DNA of 64,000 nt from Metallyticus violacea (lineage: Eukaryota > Arthropoda > Insecta > Mantodea > Metallyticidae), in NCBI GenBank assembly GCA_030762175.1, contig CM060846.1:306500512-306564511 (forward strand), read 5' to 3'. Position 1 is the stretch's first letter, and every line of letters starts with the position of its first letter. The position numbers and the translations under genes were made by a program. The notes beneath the pieces were generated by a model that was given only the letters and a program-made list of their open reading frames with translations, searched no databases and had not been told where the DNA came from. Positions 57,651-64,000 of this stretch are shown piece by piece.

Positions 57651-58280
57651 CATGAATTTATCTTTCAGTACTGTGTAGGTAAATAACAATTGTCTAAGCA
57701 GTTGGTGTTCTAATAACCATGACAGTTATACTATATAGGTTAAATTTAAATAACATGACATTAACAGTAATATTTCATTGGCCCTGGCATAAATTTGGCT
57801 ATATTATTTTTTATATTCATATTTCATTATTATATGTAGAAGAAGATATATGATTTACTCTAAATTAATTTCTTTAATAATTTTGTCAATAACAAAAAGA
57901 AACTGCCACTAGATTAAGATTTATTCAATAACTTGAGTTTAAAGTGCACATTACATATATCTGTTGGTAGCAGTCAAAATGACCATTAGCAGCTCTTGTA
58001 GGTATATTAATAGTTCCAGCCCTTGCAGTATGCAGTGTCACTAATTAGTGGCATACTACAGCTAGCAGGTAAATGAGGCAATTAATACAAATGTTCAATT
58101 TTTCCACTTCTTGTCATCATAATCAATGACATTTTACTTATGGAGATAAGCTGTTGAAGGTATCCTTGAATAAATAGTTTGTGCTTCTAGAGTCTGTAAG
58201 TTGAGTAAACCACTAAATGTAGGTGAAATATTCTTTTTTTACAGACTCCATATTTTATAATGTTTACTTTGCTACTGTAG
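57651..58280. other. Intronic AT-rich stretch, no feature seen
   Basis: No recognisable exon or repeat. Confidence 0.4.
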
Positions 58281-58284
58281 CTAA

Positions 58285-58625
58285 TTTATCCTTTTTAACT
58301 AAGTTTGATAAGTCAGTGATAGCAGCTCACTTTTGGACCAAAAATCATGAAATTAAAGCAGAGGTTAAGGTGCTGAGAAACCTTCACAACCGAATGGAGC
58401 TATCCACTTGGGAAAATATTTTTATCTTAAAAAATAAGAAAAACTTAATGAATTTTGATTTTCCTCTTATGGATTAACTCAGCAAGTTCCTACTAGAACC
58501 ATCAGACACCACCACAGGAGCATTCTGATATCCAGTCACATTTCGAGTAACAGTAGTCTGTTAACAGCTGATGCGACTGCTTCTGAAACATGTCCTATTT
58601 TTATGTAAGTGAAGTTATTGTGAAC
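58285..58625 (+). pseudogene. Penelope-like element 3' end (GIY-YIG C-terminus)
   Basis: The frame gives FDKSVIAAHFWTKNHEIKAE, then LSTWENIFILKNKKNLMNFD and FPLMD. It corresponds block by block to the PLE at 45.3 kb (KSAIADYFW..., AIWEKLYILKNKHCIMNFDIPP). A hammerhead-like remnant follows at 58,565-58,597, then GTAAGTGAAGTT, like the TTAGTTAGTGAAGTT that ends the other copies. Confidence 0.75.
58565..58597 (+). ncRNA. Decayed hammerhead-like motif, PLE copy
   Basis: CAGCTGATG, eroded stem, then GAAACATGTCC. The 3' half retains G-A-A-A-C-A-U-G-U-C with the preferred cleavage-site C, but stem II is lost. Confidence 0.45.
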
Positions 58626-60577
58626 ATGTTGAATACATTAGAGTAGCATATATTACCACTCCATTGTATACAACTTCATAAGTACAATTTATTTCACACT
58701 ATTTTGTGTTAATTTTGGCAATATGACCTCAAGTGACTACCAAAATGCAATGCCAGCCATTTCTTTATGATAATCATTTGTCTTGCCTGATTCAAATATT
58801 AGTAAACCACCTCCTAAAAACCCAGTCTCATTTCCTAATGCAGAATGATGAGATGCCTTTTCTTTCCAGTAGGGTATTCTATCTCATTGATAAACCAGAA
58901 ATTAAAGCCTTTTTCTTGATTTTAATTGTTTCTGTCCATGCTTTCAGTTTTGCAAGACTTTTTTGACCCATGGTTCTTTCAAATAATAATCTTGTTTTCT
59001 CTAAATGGGCTGATTATTAACAAGTTTATCAGCTTAGAGAGATAAACAGTGCAAATGGTAAAATAATCAAAACAACATTTTTTGTTTGATGTTAATAGAT
59101 ACAAATTTAGAGCACAAATAATATAAAAGTATAAGCATTTAAATATCAATATAAGGCTAAAAAGCAGCATTCTTCTAAGAATTGCTTCATCAGCGACCAA
59201 TGGGAGTGATTGGTGCTAATGCTTTTGTTTATATCAACACTTCATTTCAATGACTTGAAAATACATTGGGAACTGAAAAAGTAGACTCATGGGCCTGAGA
59301 GTTGAGGTTACAGAGGTTATAGGATAGTTCATTTTTTGGTCTTTAAAAATATTTTTTATTATGAGTTCTCTCCATTCACTGAATGAGATCTCCAAAACTA
59401 ATTAAATATTAAACTTAAAACTACTAATTAAATAATGATGACTGTAATAATATGGTGTATTTTTAAATATATAGCCGCAAATAAGCAATGTTTACCATGA
59501 TTTGAAAGAACTATATCTAGTAAGCATAGGCTGAATGAGCACAATTAAGATCTGACTGATGGTTGCATGTTACTTGTCATCTAACTTACTCTGATGGGCT
59601 GGTTTATATGAGAAAATCATTCTTGCAACTTCAAAAATAGCAAAAATATAAGTGCAATATCTGTATGTCCATAAAGGCATCATGAATTGCAGCCATTGGT
59701 AGAGAGACGATGGCACTACATTCTTATTACCACCAGTACCTTCATCCAAAGGATAAATAGTAAAAATCTTAAAAGAAATGTGCATAGTAACATTCTTTGA
59801 TTCAAAGGCAATTTTATAAGGTATTTAAGGAAGCCACTGTCAGCAATATAGCACCCATCAAAAATGCTATTTATAAAAACTCTGCAAATGCAACACCAAA
59901 GAAAAAATTTTAATTTAAAAACTATGAAATACATAATATTTACATAATATTGAAAAATCAACATGAAAGTAAACACTATAAAAAAAATTATATATGTATT
60001 AGAAATATGTATACACATTGATACATCAGGAATTGAAAAATATAAATGATAAATAGTATTTAGGTAAAAATATTTATTTATACACATCAGTACCATTTAA
60101 TGAATATGAACATATGAGCAGACTGAAATATGTAAAGATGCATATACAGCATTCTAAGTAAACAGGAAAACAAGTAACAGAACAATTTAATTTTTATCAA
60201 TTACTATCTAATATAATAAATATCCATAGACAAAACTGGCTAGAGCATATCAAACATATACCTTAAAAGAAAATTCCACATTTTATTTTACATTTCTTAC
60301 CTAAAGGAAAAATAGATATAGGTAGCAGTGGAAAGATCAGTTCTAAGGAACCACAATGGGACTATGTCATAAAGTATGAAGTAGATGATGATTACTGTAT
60401 AACGGAAGGTGAATATTGTGGTCCTTAAAACTAGTCCTACTTAACAAAAAATGTTATTGAGCCGAGTAATTCTAAAATATTTTAAATGTAGCATGTTTTG
60501 TCCTAATGGCACATGAAAACATTAAATATTATAATTACTTAAATGTGTCAAACAAATTATGTACTTTGTTTTTTCAG
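58626..60577. other. Intronic stretch, no further feature seen
   Basis: About 2 kb of AT-rich intron. The 126-codon minus frame at 59,716-60,096 is hydrophobic and AT-driven, without a recognisable domain. Confidence 0.45.
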
Positions 60578-60781
60578 ATGCGTCGTCCAAAAAGAAATCT
60601 CAGCTGTCATGCAGGAATGAGTGAATGCTGCAGAGAAAATCTGTATATAAGTTTTGCTGACATTGGATGGGATGATTGGATACTGCAGCCTTCAGGATAT
60701 CATGCCTACTTTTGCAGAGGTTCCTGTACCACAGCAGCTTCAATAACTAACAGTGGAGCACATTATGCTTCAGTACTTAGG
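60578..60781 (+). CDS. Activin/inhibin-beta-like ligand, furin site and cystine-knot start
   Basis: A 204-bp phase 0-0 exon between TTTTTTCAG and CTTAGG|GTAAGA. It reads [10 protein letters not shown], then [20 protein letters not shown], then [17 protein letters not shown], ending near [12 protein letters not shown] is a furin-type cleavage site releasing the mature ligand. The C...CC spacing, Y-I-S-F-x-D-I-G-W-x-x-W-I and P-x-G-Y-H-A-Y-F-C-x-G-x-C are hallmarks of activin/inhibin-beta and insect Activin-beta, a secreted dimeric ligand for type I/II serine-threonine kinase receptors (Baboon/Punt in flies) that signals through Smad2-type Smads. Myoglianin and BMPs differ here, since the pre-knot CC and the D-I-G-W context favour activin. 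The exon stops before the CCxP and C-terminal CxC cysteines, which must lie in a later exon. None was found up to 64,000. Confidence 0.93.
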
Positions 60782-61069
60782 GTAAGAGCAACAAGATAGG
60801 GGAAAAGCAATACAACAAATGAATAAAAATATAATTGATATAATTCAAACTGGTACTCTTCCCTTGTTTATATTTCTAAAATAAGGATAATATATATAAT
60901 ATTAAAACTCTCCTGGACCAAAGTGCCACTACAGCAAATCCATTTAAATTAAACAGAAAAAATTTCTGACACCTTCTGTTTCATCTACTTTATAAACATA
61001 AACACAAACAGAAAATAGTACATAGTACATAAGAAACATGGAAAAAGAATTTTACCTTTAAATGCAAGG

Positions 61070-61240
61070 ATCAAGTTATGAATTTTGAAATTTCACCATT
61101 GAGCAACTTGAGAAAGCTCATATTGCAACAACCAGTTGTCTTTGCTTCATCCAATGTTAGTAATCAATCTTCATCTAATGATGGGAGCAAAGGCTGTTAA
61201 AACATTTCTACATAAATTTTAGTTAGTGAAGTACAAATTT
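61070..61240 (+). repeat. Penelope-like element 3' end, decayed
   Basis: The reading VMNFEISPLSNLRKLILQQP is the PLE protein end. It is followed by CTAATGATGGGAGCAAAGGC and TTAAAACATTTC, an eroded hammerhead-like core, and then TTAGTTAGTGAAGT. It is colinear with 62,625-62,810. Confidence 0.65.
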
Positions 61241-61549
61241 ATCAGCATTTAAAATATTTAAATTCCACTGATATTTCAAATAAATAATGTAAATTATATA
61301 CTGTTTCATGCCATGCTATTTATTTTCATTTTTCTTACATAGATTTTTTAATTTATGCCATTTGGTATCATATGGCCCATTAAATTGCAAATATCCTGTA
61401 GTAAAGTCAGATTAATATCAGCAAGACCAGCAAGACCAAAAACATGAGTTTATGCGGGAAGAAGGCACATGCAGTGCAGATGGTTTTGAATGCACTGTAG
61501 GCCTGCCAATAGTCATTTTACACCATTGGGAGAATTGTGAAAGTTAATT

Positions 61550-62175
61550 GTTTTAAAATGTTGAACCAAAATACATGTTGGCTAAAGCAATTTACTTGGT
61601 CTTATGAAGAATAGCATTCTAAATTACCTTTTCCTTTATGAAAAATCTTCTAAGAGTGGAAATCTTCATCTTTAATCAAGAACTTGAAAATTCCAACCAA
61701 AAAATTACATTTTACAATGTCATTAATCTCCACAGTGTCTTTACTTACCACACAGCATAAAAGCTATATGATACATTTTTAATTATTTATCTCCATCTAA
61801 GGATGTAAACATTTATGTTAGTCTCTTTGCAAATGCTTAATGGTGTAATCAGATAACAATATAAATATTTTAACCAGTAATCCAAAAGAGAAAATGCTTA
61901 GTCATTAATCTTGAAAGAGCTACATCAGTAATTCGTGGTGGTTTTGTAATGATATTTATATTTCTTATGTTTTTGTATATTTTACTCTTTGTCTTCTTTT
62001 ACATCTCATTATGTTCACAACTCAATTAAGTTATTTTTATTAGCTGAAACTTTGGAGGAAGTTTCAGTTAAAAATTTGTTTTCATTATAGTGTTGATAAA
62101 CTTTTTAGCAAACCTATCAGCCATTTCATTACCTCCTAAGCCAACGTGGGTTGGTATCGCTGGAAATGTTGAAAC
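61550..62175 (-). pseudogene. LINE 3' end relic with RNase H motif
   Basis: The minus strand near 62,165-62,100 reads PTHVGLGGNEMADRFAKKF, the RNase H G-x-x-G-N-E-x-A-D-x-x-A-K motif. Downstream, weak traces such as ALSRLMTKHFLF and MLCGK...HCGD fit the L-x-T-G-H and C/H-rich tail of such LINEs. Heavily mutated. Confidence 0.6.
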
Positions 62176-62624
62176 CAATAAACTATCATGTAATATTTAT
62201 TGTTGAATTAGAAATAAGTATGCACTTATATACTAGCTCTTTGGCAACAAATCAATGATACTGGCATAATATAAACAGTTGTAACCAACATAATTGTTGT
62301 CTCTCACTAAATCATAAGAGTAATCTAAGTTACTGCCTAATCAAAATCATTGATCCAATGTGATCACCATTTCTCTAGTGTATTTCTTGCTGTTGATAAC
62401 AACCATATGTCCCACTCCATCACCATTTCTCTTTCTTATCTGACTTATGCTGTAAAAGTATGTGCAATTTTTGTGCTAGGGGTACGAGACTGGCTTTCAA
62501 TGTGTTCATATTTTCTCCTGTCTACTGCTATGCTTTCATGTAAATTTTTCAAGATTTTGCTAAGTTCTCCTGCTTTTTTCAAATATTTAGTGCACTTGGC
62601 TGCTTTAACAATTTTTATTTTTAA

Positions 62625-62815
62625 AAGCAAGGATTAGGCTATAAATTTTGAAATTCCACTATTGCACATCCTGAGTAAGCTCATGTTGTAACTATTGATA
62701 TCTCCACTTTATCTATCATAACCAATAACCTGTCTCCAGCTGATGATGAGAGCAAGGGCTCTTGAAACATGTTGTGCAGGAAACATTAGTTAGTGAAATA
62801 CTGTGTTAAAATTTG
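62625..62815 (+). repeat. Penelope-like element 3' end with hammerhead core
   Basis: INFEIPLLHILSKLM is the PLE protein end near 62,640-62,690. The conserved non-coding end follows, with the ribozyme-like core and TTAGTTAGTGAAAT. Confidence 0.7.
62737..62776 (+). ncRNA. Hammerhead-ribozyme-like core, PLE copy 2
   Basis: CTGATGA at 62,740-62,746, a 6-bp stem GAGAGC/GCTCTT with AAGG loop, GAAA at 62,764-62,767, then CATGT and a U. All invariant hammerhead core positions are kept. Inner stem I pairing (CAG with GTG) is poor, so cleavage by this copy is doubtful. Confidence 0.6.
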
Positions 62816-63425
62816 CCAGTATTTTAACTTTTGATTATCCTACTGCTATTATATGTGAACAACATGATTTATGCACCATTCATTGCCTATGTACCATTAA
62901 TACAATACCACATTACCATGCATTCATTTTCCTGCTGCTGTTTAATCACTATTTTAAAAAAAATACCATGAAGATGATGCTCCTAGGTTTGCTAGAGACG
63001 TTTCATCATGCATAGAGAACACTTTGAATTTTCTTATGTTAATCAACTTTGTTTTGTTCCATGGAAATAAATATATAGGTCAATATTATCATGACAATAG
63101 CTAATAATAATTTGTCTAGCTATAATTATTTTTCTAAGGTTATAAACAACAATAAATATATACAGATAAAAACAAAAAATTAATTAAAGCAAAATAGTGT
63201 ATCACTATTGTAAAATTATTATGCTTAATTGAATTATTATATTTCCTAATTTATTAAAAACCATAAATATCACTATTGTCTTTTGTGTGACTTGTTTTAA
63301 AAATGTACATACAAAATTGTTATTGTCAAATCTAATACATTTTAGTCATCAATGAAATAGCTCTTAGCACATTTCACTTTATCTAACAACAGAAAGTATT
63401 CAGGAAACATCAACAAACACTAAAA
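62816..63425. other. Intronic AT-rich stretch, no feature seen
   Basis: No further activin exon or recognisable repeat. Confidence 0.4.
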
Positions 63426-63429
63426 GCAT

Positions 63430-64000
63430 GTGTTCCGATATCTTGCTCAAATCACTACCTCCAGGAACTAGGCTGGAGTGTGCAAGTGCATGAAGATCAT
63501 TGTGAGTAATGGGTTTACATTCTTTGCCCTTGGATCTTGCAAAGTCTCAATGTTATGACACCAACCATTATAACTAAGCATGACCTACATGTGTTCAATG
63601 TAATTTAGGTCTGGACTGCATGAAGGCCAGTTTATCCCCTGACTTTATCAAAACATCAACTAATGTTTGGCCAGCATTATCATATATCCGTTTGAAGCTT
63701 TCTGTAATGAATGGAATAAAAATGACCTAAAGTTTAGTGAAAGTACCTTTGGGCACTGAATGGCCTGACTTCAATGATTAGGTCAGTAGGAACCTGAGAA
63801 TTGATGCCTTTCCATGTCATTGTGGAACCTCCTCCAAAAGGCACTGTTGAGGAGAAAAAAACTGGTGAATACCTCTCCCTTCTTCTTCTCCCCCAGACCC
63901 TTTCACATCCATCTGGAGACCTTAAGTTTATTGGTTTTCATCTGTGAAAATAGCTCTGCTCCCTTAACTTCAATGATTAGGTCAGTAGGAACCTGAGAAT
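63430..64000 (-). pseudogene. Tc1-like transposase relic reaching window end
   Basis: On the minus strand: SPDGCERVWGRRRE at about 63,920-63,880, VPFGGGSTMTWKGINSQVPT and DLIIEV at about 63,840-63,770, then SPDLNYIEHMW at about 63,625-63,585 and a C-terminal ETLQDP stretch near 63,550. F-G-G-G-S-x-M-x-W-G-G-I and S-P-D-L-N-P-I-E-H-x-W are diagnostic of Tc1 transposases. A 33-bp segment at about 63,770-63,802 recurs at 63,968-64,000. Confidence 0.75.

Noticed and set aside
59716..60096. 126-codon hydrophobic minus frame as a membrane protein
   Set aside because: AT-rich random frame (Ile, Phe, Tyr, Leu-rich) in an intron, with no conserved motif or splice context.

Overview
This is a eukaryotic window, almost certainly from an insect with a large, AT-rich, repeat-laden genome. 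There are no bacterial-style gene runs. The only host gene I can support is split by multi-kilobase introns, and most of the rest is decayed transposable elements (TEs): Tc1/mariner, hAT, piggyBac, Penelope-like elements (PLEs), non-LTR retrotransposons, tRNA-derived SINEs, one LTR retrotransposon and many trinucleotide microsatellites. The families fit a polyneopteran or hemipteroid-type insect; the species cannot be named from sequence alone.

1-37.3 kb: intergenic, normal CpG density, no convincing host gene except a weak candidate chemoreceptor exon near 9.8 kb. TEs in order: Tc1 fragment (1-760), mariner deletion derivative with inverted ends (2.96-3.81 kb), tRNA-SINE (4.2-4.7), hAT element with 8-bp target duplication (6.6-7.5), LINE scrap (7.9-8.2), an inverted pair of one interspersed repeat (8.6-8.85 and 10.66-10.96), decayed transposon ORF (12.0-13.1), two LINE fragments (14.6-16.1), SINE (17.5), mariner N-terminus (19.2). 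Then comes a young LTR retrotransposon (19,999-26,711) with near-identical 1,341-bp LTRs, a 4-bp AAGA target duplication, a gag gene and a protease frame joined by a GGGAAAC slippery heptamer, and no reverse transcriptase or integrase. It landed inside the reading frame of a LINE whose halves lie on either side. SINEs and a hAT-like transposase relic follow (30.3-37.3).

37.4-64 kb: CpG is suddenly about 20-fold rarer by hand count, and stays rare to the end. This domain contains three plus-strand exons (50,141-50,374; 53,341-53,519; 60,578-60,781) of an activin/inhibin-beta type TGF-beta ligand, orthologous in appearance to insect Activin-beta. Phases are compatible across both introns, and the third exon carries the furin site and the first part of the cystine-knot domain. 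The 5' exons and the last exon(s) are not identified. The introns and 5' side hold a jockey-type LINE interrupted by a PLE, a DD41D mariner, a transposon-derived multi-copy ORF, a PLE with RT and GIY-YIG domains, a piggyBac relic, several PLE 3' ends with hammerhead-ribozyme-like cores, and two long snap-back inverted repeats.

The most notable signals are the PLE hammerhead-like motifs, the gag-pro-only LTR element with its frameshift signal, and the CpG boundary that may mark the methylated transcription unit of the activin gene. All coordinates of decayed elements are approximate unless a terminal repeat or splice site fixes them.
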